This document shows positions 19,375-28,262 of a stretch of 64,000 bases of DNA, in pieces. The notes beneath the pieces were generated by a model. That model was given only the letters and a program-made list of their open reading frames with translations. It had not been told where the DNA came from and did not search any database. Each line of letters opens with the position of its first letter. Within the stretch, counting starts at the first letter, position 1. The translations under genes and the position numbers were made by a program. Origin of the DNA: Sporosarcina sp. P32b (GTDB lineage Bacteria; Bacillota; Bacilli; Bacillales_A; Planococcaceae); NCBI RefSeq assembly GCF_002743335.1, contig NZ_PDZB01000010.1:37229-101228 (forward strand), given 5' to 3'.

Positions 19375-19626
19375 ATGCCAAACATTAAAGGTGCTATCAA
19401 ACGCGTGAAACAAAGTGCTGCTGCGAACGAGCAAAACTCTAACGTAAAAGCTTCTATGCGTACTGCTATCCGTAAAGCGGATGCGGCTCTTATGAATAAC
19501 GAAGAGAACGCTGAAGAACTTTTGAGAAATGCTGTGAAACAATTGGATACTGCTGCCCGTAAAGGTCTTATCCCAAGAAACACTGCTGCTCGCCAAAAAT
19601 CACGTCTAACTAAAAAAGCTCAATAA
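19375..19626 (+). CDS. rpsT: Small ribosomal subunit protein bS20
   Basis: An 83-residue bS20 starting MPNIKGAIKRVKQS and ending TKKAQ, a helical protein that binds 16S rRNA at the bottom of the 30S body. Start at 19375 is preceded by GGAGGTG; the in-frame ATG nine bases upstream overlaps that site. Encoded on the plus strand between divergent gpr and convergent holA, as in B. subtilis, with its own promoter and terminator. Confidence 0.97.
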   Translation: MPNIKGAIKRVKQSAAANEQNSNVKASMRTAIRKADAALMNNEENAEELLRNAVKQLDTAARKGLIPRNTAARQKSRLTKKAQ

Positions 19627-19637
19627 TGATATGTTAA

Positions 19638-19670
19638 AAGACTGCCTCCTCGTGACGGCAGTCTTTTTTT
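19638..19670. terminator. Terminator between convergent rpsT and holA
   Basis: AAGACTGCC (19638-19646) pairs with GGCAGTCTT (19657-19665), followed by T-run on the plus strand and A-run before it, so it can serve both rpsT and holA. Confidence 0.9.
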
Positions 19671-19676
19671 GCGTTC

Positions 19677-20684
19677 TTATAGACCATTCATTAAAAATAA
19701 TTCCAATTTACGCTGGCGATTACCACTCGTAGTTTTAAGTTGCAGATCAATCGTTGCCAAATCATCCAATGCTTTTAGCAACACTTGCAAAGGCGGAAGC
19801 TGTCGCTGCATCATCAATTTAACACGATATGGATGGATTCGTAGCGTTGTGGCAATTTGTTGTTGTTGATAGCCTTTTTTCCGTAAATTTGTCACGTGTA
19901 TCATTAAACGGACTTGACTCGCTATGAGTGACGCTAGCATGATCGGCTCTTCTCCATTGCGTAATAAATCATGGTAGACAGTGATTGATTCCGCCCGTTT
20001 ATTATTGACGAATGAATCCGTTAGGCGGAATACATCCATCTCAGGTGTCCTGGTCACCAGTTGCTCAATAACAGCAGTATCCACAATGCCATTAAACGCT
20101 AAGTAGCCAGCGAGCTTGTCCACTTCCGTAGCCAATGTGAGTAAGTCGGTTCCAGATATCTCCATAAGAAATTCGGCGGTCTTTTTATCAAACTCAATTC
20201 CTTTATCCTTACCTTGCTGCATTATCCACGTAGATACATCTTGCCCTTGCAAAGCAACGGCTTCTACAACGACTGCATGCTTTTTTATTTTCTTCGTTAT
20301 TTTCTTCCGCGCATCTAATTTTTCATATGGGGCCACAAATACTACGGTAGCAGTAGGCGATGGGTTTTCCAGCCATTGTTCCAACATTTCTAGTTGATGG
20401 TTCTGCTTTTCCTTTGAATGATCCGTCGCTTTCAAGAATGAACAATTTTTTGCGACGATTAATTTATGGTCGACTAAAAATGGAAATTCATTCGCCACTT
20501 CGAGTACAGCCTGAATTGGAATTTCTTCTAAATCAAAACGATTCACTTCTGATGATGTCATACCAGGGATTGCTTTGATTAATTTTTTGATCGTTTCATC
20601 AAGTAAGTGTTGCTCTGTGCCTGTTAGTAGATAAACTGGCTGCACATCACCTTTTTCAATTTGACTCCAAATTTTTGTAACCAT
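19677..20684 (-). CDS. holA: DNA polymerase III subunit delta
   Basis: A 335-residue delta subunit (YqeN) of the clamp loader, which opens the beta clamp. Starts MVTKIWSQIEKGDVQPVYLLTG, the family N-terminus; three AAA-like subdomains follow, without an active P-loop as expected, and RIHPYRVKLMMQRQ lies near 285. Start at 20682-20684 follows GAGGTG; an upstream GTG overlaps the ribosome site. Confidence 0.94.
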   Translation of the reverse strand: MVTKIWSQIEKGDVQPVYLLTGTEQHLLDETIKKLIKAIPGMTSSEVNRFDLEEIPIQAVLEVANEFPFLVDHKLIVAKNCSFLKATDHSKEKQNHQLEMLEQWLENPSPTATVVFVAPYEKLDARKKITKKIKKHAVVVEAVALQGQDVSTWIMQQGKDKGIEFDKKTAEFLMEISGTDLLTLATEVDKLAGYLAFNGIVDTAVIEQLVTRTPEMDVFRLTDSFVNNKRAESITVYHDLLRNGEEPIMLASLIASQVRLMIHVTNLRKKGYQQQQIATTLRIHPYRVKLMMQRQLPPLQVLLKALDDLATIDLQLKTTSGNRQRKLELFLMNGL

Positions 20685-20758
20685 TTTCTCCACCTCAATT
20701 ACCGATTGCTTGCTATTAAAAACCTGTGATAACTATACATGAAAATCAATCATTTCTC

Positions 20759-20765
20759 CATACTA
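20759..20765 (+). promoter_or_regulatory. Possible forespore (sigma-G/F type) -10 element
   Basis: CATACTA exactly matches the sigma-G -10 consensus; an ACATG at 20737-20741, 17 bases upstream, fits the weak -35. The predicted start lies at the edge of the AAAGGAGG ribosome site, so the leader would be very short. Tentative. Confidence 0.35.
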
Positions 20766-20788
20766 GCAAGTAAAGGAGGTTTATATTG

Positions 20789-20953
20789 ATGAAAAAATCT
20801 AATCGTTTGGACGTAAATTCACGTAAAAAATTGAAATCTGAGGAGAAAGAAGAAATATCACTAGAGTTAACAGAGCTTGATCATTTAGCACCGAAGCAGG
20901 AACCGATGACACCGAACCATCGAGAGACGGCGGAAAAGGACAAATACTATTAA
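20789..20953 (+). CDS. Small hydrophilic protein, 54 residues, unknown function
   Basis: I do not recognise a family. The product begins MKKSNRLDVNSRKKLKSEE and ends RETAEKDKYY; it is highly charged, with no cysteine, tryptophan or hydrophobic segment, so it is probably cytoplasmic and disordered. A very strong ribosome site (AAAGGAGG, 20772-20779) lies nine bases before the ATG, which argues that it is translated. It sits between holA and yqzM on the plus strand. A sigma-G-like CATACTA upstream suggests possible forespore expression, which would suit a small spore protein; this is inference. Confidence 0.6.
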   Translation: MKKSNRLDVNSRKKLKSEEKEEISLELTELDHLAPKQEPMTPNHRETAEKDKYY

Positions 20954-21126
20954 TTCTACACGACGAGGCGGAATTTGCGATGCGCAACTCCGCTCGTATA
21001 ACTTATAAGGCACGGACTCTATGAACAAATTGTGTCAACGTATGTGACAACTCCTAAAAACTGCGATTTTAATGGATTTTTCTTTCACTTTCATCTATAC
21101 TTAGTATGGAATTAGGAGGTGTAGCA

Positions 21127-21261
21127 ATGAATGAATTTGAACATGATGTCCAGTCCAAACGTAATGATGCGATTGACAGCGGCATCGGCTTTATAGTAGC
21201 GTTTATCGGTTTTTCTGCAATTTTTGTTGTTGCTACGATCATCGATATCGTCGCTCTCTAA
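21127..21261 (+). CDS. yqzM: YqzM family small membrane protein
   Basis: A 44-residue protein beginning MNEFEHDVQSKRNDAIDSG, nearly the same as B. subtilis YqzM as I remember it, followed by one membrane segment (about residues 20-42). Function unknown. AGGAGGTG lies seven bases before the ATG. Its position between holA and comEC on the opposite strand is conserved. Confidence 0.9.
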   Translation: MNEFEHDVQSKRNDAIDSGIGFIVAFIGFSAIFVVATIIDIVAL

Positions 21262-21275
21262 TCAACTGTTGTATA

Positions 21276-21320
21276 AAATAGACACATCCACCACATTGGT
21301 GGATGTGTCTATTTGTTTTT
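21276..21320. terminator. Bidirectional terminator between yqzM and comEC
   Basis: A perfect 17-base stem (AAATAGACACATCCACC and complement, 21276-21292 and 21298-21314) with a 5-base loop and a T-rich tail on both strands. Confidence 0.92.
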
Positions 21321-23582
21321 CTAACGACTCGAAGTGGCGGTGTACACTCCATCTTTCACACGCAATTCAATCGTTCCTCTTTCGGCTGTCGACCAAAACG
21401 GTATACTGTGTTCATCAAAGCGCTCGATGACTTCTGCATGCGGATGCCCGTAGCGACTATTCCTTCCCGCTGATACAATAATAAAATCTGGCTTAAGAAA
21501 ATTAATAAACGGCTCTGTACTCGATGTTTTGCTTCCATGATGGCCAGCTTTTAGTACAACGCGTTGAAAATCAGCAGTTAGATATCTCTGCAAAAACCGC
21601 TGCTCTCCCTCTTTTTCGAGATCTCCAGGAAAGATGAAATGAAGATCTTCTTTCTTCATCACAAGTACCAATGAACTATCATTTCCATCATATTTACGTT
21701 CTTCTGGCGCTACATACTGGAATTGATAGTCTGCCACTCTCCAATTCATCCCTTCCTTAACTAGTTGCACTGAAATGTTCTGCTCCTTTGCCAACTGCAA
21801 CACTTCATCCATCGCCTTCTCCTGTTCACTGCCAGGCGACAAATGAATTTCCTTTACCTTCAACTCGTCTAATACTTCATCGGCACCCTCCATGTGATCC
21901 ATATCGGCATGAGATATTATCAGCCGGTCTATTTTCGTGATTCCTTTTGCTTTTAAGTACGGCACGACGATATTTCGCCCGATTTCAAAAGGTTGCTCAG
22001 GTGTTTTCCAGTCAGTTTCGCCAAAATGGACAACTCCACCTGTATCTATTACATACACTGCTTTCCGATACGGCATTTCGATTATCGTGCTATCCCCTTG
22101 CCCAACATCTACATACGAAATGATTACGTCACGATGCAGTATCGGTTTAATTTCTAGATAGAGCGCTGGGAGAAGCAAGCAGATCAGACCGATGAGGATG
22201 AACTTCTTTCTTTCCAGACAGACGAGAAAGATGAGGATACCGACAACAGCAAGTGCTGAGCCGACGCCCCCCGGTTGTCCGGGCGTCCACATTTGATAAG
22301 GAAAGGAAGCAAACCAAGTCGTTACACTACCAATCCATAGTCTCACTGGCTCATAGATGAGAAAGAGAATGCTTGCTAGCGGTGGCGCGATGTAGGTGCA
22401 GATCAATAACAATAAATTGGCAGGTAGGATAAATAATGAATACAACGGAACGTAGAACAAATTCGCGATAAAAGAAGAAATCGATAACTCGAAGAAGTGA
22501 TAGAGCAAAATAGGATAAAGTGCAACTTGTGTAATGACGGTGACGAGAAATGAAACGACCAATCCATTTTTCGCTTGATTAAGAATAGCTGACGAGTACA
22601 ACAAAGAAAACGCAGCTAAATAGGATAACTGAAATCCCGGCTGGAACACGATAAAAGGTTGCATTATGATGAAGAATAATGCGCTTAAAGCAAGAGCATC
22701 ATCAAGGCGCAACTTTAAATTACCTGAAACAGCAAGTAATACAATCATGGTCACCGTGGCTGCACGCCAGACAGACGGTGCTCCACCAGCAATACATGCG
22801 TAGATTGGCAAAAAAATGAGTAATCCGTATGTCACCCACTCTTTACGAAAGCCGATACGCAGCAATATTGCTCGAATGAAAAACGTCAATAAACCGACGT
22901 GCAAGCCAGAAATCGCAAATAGATGCGTAATACCTAGCGTCTGATACTCATTTTGCAAGATGCGATCCATACCCGAACGGTCACCGATCAATAACGCTTC
23001 AGCTTCTGTAACGAGTGAAGGTGGAAATTGATTATGAATATGTTGTTTAATCGCAGAACGATAGTGAGAGAGTCGTGAACGCGGTGTAGTAAGTCGTTCG
23101 CTCGATGTGATACGAGTGGCTTCTAGTATGCCTGCGGCTCCATTCATTCGTAAATAACGCAGCATATCGAATGAATACTCATGGGCAGCTGGTTCCATTT
23201 CTTTTGGCTCTACTTCCGCCGTGAACTGATACGTCGCTAATCGCGCAGACTGAAATCGGATTTTTTCTTGTTCGGAATGTAACGGATACATCATATAGAC
23301 AACGGTGCCGTCAGATAAGGTGGCGAAACCTTTTACTTTAGCCCCGTCGATTTTCACTTGATCTTTCCAATGAAAAGTCACGACTGAATCGTCAGGAAGA
23401 GTTGTAAAATGGCTAGAGAAATAGAAAAAAGAGAGACTTGCAAGAAGTGTGCAAAGAAGGAGGTGTAGATAATCTTTGCGTAAGAAGTAGAACGGTATGA
23501 GGAATAAAGCATTCAAAAATAAAAGCGATCCTGAAAGCTCAGCTGCAAACGCAGAAATCGCAACAGGAATCGCTATATACAT
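21321..23582 (-). CDS. comEC: DNA internalization competence protein ComEC/Rec2
   Basis: A 753-residue polytopic protein forming the channel through which transforming DNA crosses the membrane. N-terminal membrane segments and DUF4131 region, central ComEC domain with ITHLFAISGLHVGLLTF near 216-232, about ten membrane segments, then a C-terminal metallo-beta-lactamase domain (about 490-753) with HADMDHMEGADE and LKAGHHGSKTSS, a proposed nuclease. Last gene of comEA-comEB-comEC. The start lacks a strong ribosome site and sits 17 bases past comEB. Confidence 0.94.
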   Translation of the reverse strand: MYIAIPVAISAFAAELSGSLLFLNALFLIPFYFLRKDYLHLLLCTLLASLSFFYFSSHFTTLPDDSVVTFHWKDQVKIDGAKVKGFATLSDGTVVYMMYPLHSEQEKIRFQSARLATYQFTAEVEPKEMEPAAHEYSFDMLRYLRMNGAAGILEATRITSSERLTTPRSRLSHYRSAIKQHIHNQFPPSLVTEAEALLIGDRSGMDRILQNEYQTLGITHLFAISGLHVGLLTFFIRAILLRIGFRKEWVTYGLLIFLPIYACIAGGAPSVWRAATVTMIVLLAVSGNLKLRLDDALALSALFFIIMQPFIVFQPGFQLSYLAAFSLLYSSAILNQAKNGLVVSFLVTVITQVALYPILLYHFFELSISSFIANLFYVPLYSLFILPANLLLLICTYIAPPLASILFLIYEPVRLWIGSVTTWFASFPYQMWTPGQPGGVGSALAVVGILIFLVCLERKKFILIGLICLLLPALYLEIKPILHRDVIISYVDVGQGDSTIIEMPYRKAVYVIDTGGVVHFGETDWKTPEQPFEIGRNIVVPYLKAKGITKIDRLIISHADMDHMEGADEVLDELKVKEIHLSPGSEQEKAMDEVLQLAKEQNISVQLVKEGMNWRVADYQFQYVAPEERKYDGNDSSLVLVMKKEDLHFIFPGDLEKEGEQRFLQRYLTADFQRVVLKAGHHGSKTSSTEPFINFLKPDFIIVSAGRNSRYGHPHAEVIERFDEHSIPFWSTAERGTIELRVKDGVYTATSSR

Positions 23583-23599
23583 CCATCGTATCGATCGGA

Positions 23600-24163
23600 T
23601 TAATTGCCAAATAAATGATTCACCCTTTGCAAAAGGGCATCCAGTTCTTCAGGTTCAGCGCCAAGTTCCTGCATTTTCGTCAACATCTCGTTGAATAATG
23701 AAAATTTCTCTTCACTGGCGAAGTCAATTGAACGCGCGTCAAACGGTACTTTTTCAATCTTTACGCCTGCTTGCGCAAATAGCTCGAGTGCATACTCACT
23801 ATTACGATAATCTTCGGCATATTTAATGCGTTCTATCCCTGCCTGAATCAATGCTTTACTACACTGTAAACACGGGAAATGCGTGACATAAATGGTCGCC
23901 TTGGCAACCGGTATGCCATATTTGGCACATTGTAGTAATGCATTCATTTCTGAGTGTATCGTTCGAACGCAATGATTGTCCACGACATAACAGCCGTGTT
24001 CAATACAATGATCTCCACCCGATATCGAACCATTATAGCCGCCAGCAATAATGCGTTGGTCTCGTACTAAAATGGACCCTACCGAGAGTCGCGTACATGT
24101 GCTGCGCATCGCCAGCAAATGACTTTGCGCCATGAAGAACTGATCCCAAGTAATTCGCTCCAT
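23600..24163 (-). CDS. comEB: dCMP deaminase ComEB
   Basis: A 187-residue zinc-dependent deoxycytidylate deaminase that makes dUMP for thymidylate synthesis; in the com operon by position but not strictly needed for DNA uptake. Zinc and catalytic motifs: HSEMNALLQC (His and Glu, about 69-78) and PCLQC (about 98-102). Further zinc ligands probably include the HCIEHGC segment near 52-58. Length equals the B. subtilis protein (189). Confidence 0.94.
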   Translation of the reverse strand: MERITWDQFFMAQSHLLAMRSTCTRLSVGSILVRDQRIIAGGYNGSISGGDHCIEHGCYVVDNHCVRTIHSEMNALLQCAKYGIPVAKATIYVTHFPCLQCSKALIQAGIERIKYAEDYRNSEYALELFAQAGVKIEKVPFDARSIDFASEEKFSLFNEMLTKMQELGAEPEELDALLQRVNHLFGN

Positions 24164-24176
24164 ACGGTTGCCTCCA

Positions 24177-24833
24177 TCAGTTAAGAATTATATGTGGTTC
24201 TAATTTTTCAAATGTTTTGTCACCAATACCTGACACATTTTTAATTTCGTCCAATTGCGAAAAAGCTCCATGCTCTTCACGGTATTGAACAATCGCCAGA
24301 GCTTTTGCTGGGCCTATGCCAGGAAGTGTCTGAAAATCATTTTCATTCGCAGTATTGATATTTACTTTTGAAGTCGAACTGTCAGAAGATGATGACGCTG
24401 AAGCCGGTTGCTCATATACCGGTGGCTCTTCTCCTGCGACCGGTACATAGACGACAGATTCATCCTGCAGTCTTTGCGCATGATTCAACAACCTGGTGTC
24501 AGCGGCATCTGTGTAGCCTCCTGCTTTGTCGATTGCATCAAGTAATCGATCACCATCTTGCATCGAATAAAGTCCAGGATGTTTCACTGCACCTTTAACG
24601 TCCACTAGAATTGCAACAGTAATAGCTTCCGCGACCAATTCGACAGGCGCTTCCACTTCTTTATTTTGTTCAGCTGTTTCAATTGGTTCAAATAGGGATT
24701 GTCCATGTTCTTCGGAAAGTTGATCCGGTTGTTCTTGGGGAAAGAACAAAACAGTGGAAAGTACAGCGAACGCTGCAATAGGAATGATCAATGTACGCCA
24801 TTTTTCGGTAAAGAATGAACGGATAAGCAACAA
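24177..24833 (-). CDS. comEA: Competence protein ComEA, DNA receptor
   Basis: A 218-residue surface DNA-binding protein of the competence machinery. One N-terminal membrane anchor (about residues 13-32), an acidic linker, a SLBB domain (about 72-130, with GAVKHPGLYSMQDGDRLLDA), a Ser-rich linker, and a C-terminal double helix-hairpin-helix (about 153-218, with VNINTANENDFQTLPGIGPA) that binds double-stranded DNA. TTG start behind AAAGGA; spacing is short so the exact start is uncertain. comER, which lies beside comEA in B. subtilis, is absent. Confidence 0.92.
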   Translation of the reverse strand: MLLIRSFFTEKWRTLIIPIAAFAVLSTVLFFPQEQPDQLSEEHGQSLFEPIETAEQNKEVEAPVELVAEAITVAILVDVKGAVKHPGLYSMQDGDRLLDAIDKAGGYTDAADTRLLNHAQRLQDESVVYVPVAGEEPPVYEQPASASSSSDSSTSKVNINTANENDFQTLPGIGPAKALAIVQYREEHGAFSQLDEIKNVSGIGDKTFEKLEPHIILN

Positions 24834-24898
24834 TCCTTTCTTTCAGCACCGTATGGAGTCTCATTAACTATACCCGATTCCGAAATACTATGGTAGTC

Positions 24899-25639
24899 CT
24901 ATTTTCGAACTTGGAAGAATATTCTCTCACTTTCTTCCTCAGGTGCTTCATCTTCCCAGTCTGCAAAAATTCGTTCAATCTGAAATCCAACTTCTTCAAG
25001 CATTTGAACATATTCCGGTACTGCAAACGATCGTTGCATATGTACTTCGTCAAAACGTTGATACGAATTATCTCGTTGTTTTACGAAAAACGCCAACTCG
25101 GAATAAATTGAATGATTCTCGTCTCCAGGGCTAGTTTGCCAAATATATGCAATACGTTGATTATCAAAAACAAAAGGTCCTTCAAGGAAGATCTCATCCA
25201 TTTTGTATAATGAATGCACATCAAAGAGCAACACGCCACCCGTAGCAAGCGCTCCATAAATCCGGCGGAACGTTTCTATGACGTCTTGCTGCTTTATTAC
25301 ATAGTTCAATGAATCGATTGAGATGATCGCAGCATCAAATGTATCTTCTACATCCAGTTGCTGCATAGGTTGCTCGATAAACTGAATATCCAGAGAAAAT
25401 GACTGTGCACGGTGCGAAGCAACCTCGAGCATATCTGAAGAAAGATCAATACCGGTGACATGTGCCCCTTTTTTCGCAAGCATTGCAGAAAGCAAGCCAG
25501 TTCCACAACCTATATCTAATACTTTTTTCCCTGAAACGCCAGCAGACGCCAAATCGAGTAACTCGACATAGGCGTCATACGGGATATCATTCATTAGTTC
25601 GTCATAAATAGATGCGAACGCTGAATAGGAAGAACTCAT
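24899..25639 (-). CDS. yqeM: Class I SAM-dependent methyltransferase YqeM
   Basis: A 246-residue methyltransferase with motif I VLDIGCGTGLLSAMLA (about 40-55), acidic motif II ending VTGIDLSSDML and motif FDAAIISIDSLNYV. Substrate unknown in the family. It overlaps rsfS by four bases (ATGA) and is the last gene of the yqeG-yqeM run, so it is likely co-expressed with ribosome-assembly genes. Confidence 0.9.
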   Translation of the reverse strand: MSSSYSAFASIYDELMNDIPYDAYVELLDLASAGVSGKKVLDIGCGTGLLSAMLAKKGAHVTGIDLSSDMLEVASHRAQSFSLDIQFIEQPMQQLDVEDTFDAAIISIDSLNYVIKQQDVIETFRRIYGALATGGVLLFDVHSLYKMDEIFLEGPFVFDNQRIAYIWQTSPGDENHSIYSELAFFVKQRDNSYQRFDEVHMQRSFAVPEYVQMLEEVGFQIERIFADWEDEAPEEESERIFFQVRK

Positions 25640-25980
25640 ATTTCTTCCTCAACGTTTAGTAACTGTGCGTCTCCCCATAGCTTTTCCAAGTTATAGAATC
25701 CGCGTTCGTCTCTGTGGAATACATGGACGACTACGTCTAGAAGATCGACTAAAATCCAACGACCTGCGTCAAACCCTTCCAAACGTTTCACCGTGTATCC
25801 TTCTTTAGAAGCCGCATCCGCTACTTCGCGCGCGATGGCTTGCACTTGTCTTTCAGAGTTAGCATGACAAATGATGAATTGATCAGCAATTAGTGAGATG
25901 CCCTCCATGTTTAATACTACGATGTCTTCTGCTTTCTTACTATCTACTGCTTCATAAGCTAATTCTAATAATGTTGGCAT
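25636..25980 (-). CDS. rsfS: Ribosomal silencing factor RsfS
   Basis: A 114-residue RsfS (YqeL) that binds uL14 and prevents subunit joining during starvation. Contains SLIADQFIICHANSERQVQAI (central helix; cited in part) and the conserved GRWILVDLLDVVVHVFH and YNLEKLWGDA segments. It overlaps yqeM and follows yqeK by three bases. Confidence 0.95.
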   Translation of the reverse strand: MPTLLELAYEAVDSKKAEDIVVLNMEGISLIADQFIICHANSERQVQAIAREVADAASKEGYTVKRLEGFDAGRWILVDLLDVVVHVFHRDERGFYNLEKLWGDAQLLNVEEEI

Positions 25981-25983
25981 ATT

Positions 25984-26556
25984 TCACTGTTCCTTTCTTC
26001 TACGTACATGTTCATTATAGCAATCAAATGAATGTGGAAAAATGACTGCGTATCGCTGAACTAAAAATTTAAATGTATGTTGAATGCATTCTGTCATTTG
26101 ATCTTCCAGTGGTTCTCCGTTAATACGTTGGCGCAACTCTTCGATACCCGGAAACTTTCTTCCCGGTTCGATTAAATCAGCGATATAGATTACTTTCTCT
26201 AACTCGCTCATTTCTGCACGGCCCGTCGTATGAAAACGGATAGCTTGCAAGATATCTTGATCTTCTACTCCATAACGTTCTTTCGCGAGCATCGCTCCAA
26301 CTGGCGCATGCCATAATTCGGAGTGATACTGAGCATAGAGCTCATACTCTTCGTCACGTTTTAGTAATTCGAGTAATTCATCTTTATCCATAAACTTGGC
26401 GTAATCATGAAATAGGCCAGCAATTTCAGCCTTTTCCACCGACACACCCACTTCCTCAGCTAATTTCTTCGCTGTTTCCGTGACTCTCAGTACGTGTTCA
26501 TAACGCGCTTTTGGTAAGCGTTGTTCTAGGTCATTTCGAACTTGTTGAAGATCCAT
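25984..26556 (-). CDS. yqeK: HD-domain protein YqeK (Ap4A hydrolase family)
   Basis: A 190-residue HD-superfamily phosphohydrolase; the B. subtilis homologue cleaves diadenosine tetraphosphate symmetrically. Metal-binding signatures: HVLRVTETA (His near 21), GLFHDYAKF (HD near 49-50), and HAPVGA plus AIRFHTTG further on. It overlaps nadD by 26 bases; the fusion of NadD and YqeK seen in other bacteria supports a linked role. Confidence 0.92.
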   Translation of the reverse strand: MDLQQVRNDLEQRLPKARYEHVLRVTETAKKLAEEVGVSVEKAEIAGLFHDYAKFMDKDELLELLKRDEEYELYAQYHSELWHAPVGAMLAKERYGVEDQDILQAIRFHTTGRAEMSELEKVIYIADLIEPGRKFPGIEELRQRINGEPLEDQMTECIQHTFKFLVQRYAVIFPHSFDCYNEHVRRRKEQ

Positions 26557-27115
26557 ATAATCTCTCCTCTCGAATGTAAGCTTCGACAGCCTGGGGAATC
26601 AAAAGTTGCACGGTTCCACCTTCTACAAAACGCTGGCGGATCAATGTGGATGACAAATCAAGTTGTGGTGTTTCTACTAATTGTACCGGGATTGCAGAAG
26701 CGTTATCAGCACCTGGACGTTTGACACCGATAAACGTAACGATATCGAGTAAATCCTCAATCCGGTACCATGTCGGTAACTGATCGATCATATCTCCGCC
26801 AATAATGAAATGAAAATGTACACCTGCTTCATCTTGTATTAATTGCGACATCGTATCATATGTAAAGGATACTCCGCCTCGCTCAATTTCAAACGATGAT
26901 GCACGTAAGCCATCCACTTCATCTACCGCCAGTTTCACCATTTGCAGGCGTTGCTCTGCTGTCGCGTCACCTGTCGCAATCTTATGCGGAGGGACTGCAG
27001 CAGGCATTAACCATACTTCATCTAACTGTAGTGCATAACGCACTTCATTGGCGATCAATAAATGTCCAGTGTGTGGCGGATTGAAAGTTCCGCCCAATAT
27101 GCCGATTCGTTTCAT
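26531..27115 (-). CDS. nadD: Nicotinate-nucleotide adenylyltransferase
   Basis: A 194-residue nucleotidyltransferase that joins ATP and nicotinate mononucleotide to form deamido-NAD. N-terminal GGTFNPPHTGHL carries the HxxH motif, and VQLVETPQLDLSSTLIRQR near the C-terminus the SSTxIR motif. Start at 27113-27115, behind AAGGAG, gives MKRIGILGGTFNPPH; an upstream in-frame start would overlap yhbY. It works with nadA and nadC further right in the window. Confidence 0.96.
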   Translation of the reverse strand: MKRIGILGGTFNPPHTGHLLIANEVRYALQLDEVWLMPAAVPPHKIATGDATAEQRLQMVKLAVDEVDGLRASSFEIERGGVSFTYDTMSQLIQDEAGVHFHFIIGGDMIDQLPTWYRIEDLLDIVTFIGVKRPGADNASAIPVQLVETPQLDLSSTLIRQRFVEGGTVQLLIPQAVEAYIREERLYGSSTSSK

Positions 27116-27125
27116 CTGATTCTCC

Positions 27126-27416
27126 TTACGGTAATTGTATACGTTTTTTCTCTGTCGATTCTCTGTATAAAACAATTATGTTACCGATGACTTGGACTAC
27201 GTGAATGCCTTTATACGCGCCAATCTTTTCAGCAATTTCCTTTTTATCTTCGTCGCAATTTTGAAGAACGCTCACTTTAAGTAGTTCACGTGCTTCAAGT
27301 GCTTCGTCGATTTGCACGAGGATTGCGTCAGTTAAACCGCTTTTCCCTATTTGGAATAGTGCATCCAAATGATGTGCTTCGCTACGTAAAAACCTTTTTT
27401 GTTTACCTGTTAACAT
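27126..27416 (-). CDS. yhbY: Ribosome assembly RNA-binding protein YhbY
   Basis: A 96-residue CRM-domain protein (YqeI), binding 50S precursors. Starts MLTGKQKRFLRSEAHHL, with QIGKSGLTDAILVQI and a basic C-terminus. It starts two bases before the aroE stop region and is tightly packed with aroE and nadD. Confidence 0.93.
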   Translation of the reverse strand: MLTGKQKRFLRSEAHHLDALFQIGKSGLTDAILVQIDEALEARELLKVSVLQNCDEDKKEIAEKIGAYKGIHVVQVIGNIIVLYRESTEKKRIQLP

Positions 27417-27418
27417 GT

Positions 27419-28240
27419 TTACCCGCCAACTTTCATTGTAATCATATCGATCATCTTTTTTGTGTCAGGATAGACTCCTGTCCACTTTTCAAAAGCAAGA
27501 GCTCCTTGATGGACGAACATTCCAACACCATTCATCGTATTGGCCCCTGCTTGTTTTGCTTGCTGTAAAAATTCCGTTTCAAGCGGATTGTAAATTATGT
27601 CCGCTACTACTGCACCGTTTGCCACGTTCTTTGGATCGAGCGGTATTCCTTCTTGTGCAAAATTCATACCGACTGACGTGGTTTGTACTACAAGACCAAA
27701 CTCACCGAGTCGATCTTCAGCGTCTTCAATAGAGAGCGCGTGACCACCATTCATATCTGCCGCCAGTTCTGCGGCTCTAGAAGCAGTTCGATTCGTAAAA
27801 TAGAGAGGTCCATAGCCAGCTGACTGCAACGCAAAGGCGATGCCTCTAGCCGCGCCACCAGCTCCAATAAGTAATACCGAGCCTTTCACTGAGTCCGAAA
27901 ACTCTTCTAACGATTTAACGAACCCCGCTCCGTCCGTATTGGCACCGATTAGTTTACCATCATCTGTTTGATAAACTGTGTTAACCGCATCCATGACTGT
28001 TGCTGATTCATCCACTTCATCGAGAAAAGGAAGAATCGCCTGCTTGTGGGGTACCGTCACATTGAAGCCACTGCATCCAAGTGAACGCAAGCTTCTTATT
28101 GTCTCTTGCAAGCTTCCCGCAGTTGCATGAATCGGTATATACGTTGCGTCCAAAGCATTATCTTTAAACCACTGATCATGCATGACCGGTGACATTGATT
28201 GCGCGATTGGATCACCTATTACCGCATACCATTTTTTCAT
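27419..28240 (-). CDS. aroE: Shikimate dehydrogenase
   Basis: A 273-residue NADP-dependent enzyme that reduces 3-dehydroshikimate in aromatic amino acid synthesis. N-terminal substrate domain with GDPIAQSMSPVMHD (Ser ligands), catalytic Lys in FNVTVPHKQAI (about 65), and the nucleotide-binding GAGGAARGIAFAL (about 128-140) with NRTASRA. Sits between yqeH and yhbY as in B. subtilis. Confidence 0.96.
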   Translation of the reverse strand: MKKWYAVIGDPIAQSMSPVMHDQWFKDNALDATYIPIHATAGSLQETIRSLRSLGCSGFNVTVPHKQAILPFLDEVDESATVMDAVNTVYQTDDGKLIGANTDGAGFVKSLEEFSDSVKGSVLLIGAGGAARGIAFALQSAGYGPLYFTNRTASRAAELAADMNGGHALSIEDAEDRLGEFGLVVQTTSVGMNFAQEGIPLDPKNVANGAVVADIIYNPLETEFLQQAKQAGANTMNGVGMFVHQGALAFEKWTGVYPDTKKMIDMITMKVGG

Positions 28241-28262
28241 CTGGTCTTTCCTCCTGTCCCTG

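Noticed and set aside
19213..19596. 127-codon minus-strand frame opposite rpsT
   Set aside because: It mirrors the rpsT coding sequence and rpsT has promoter, SD, family match and terminator; the antisense frame has none.
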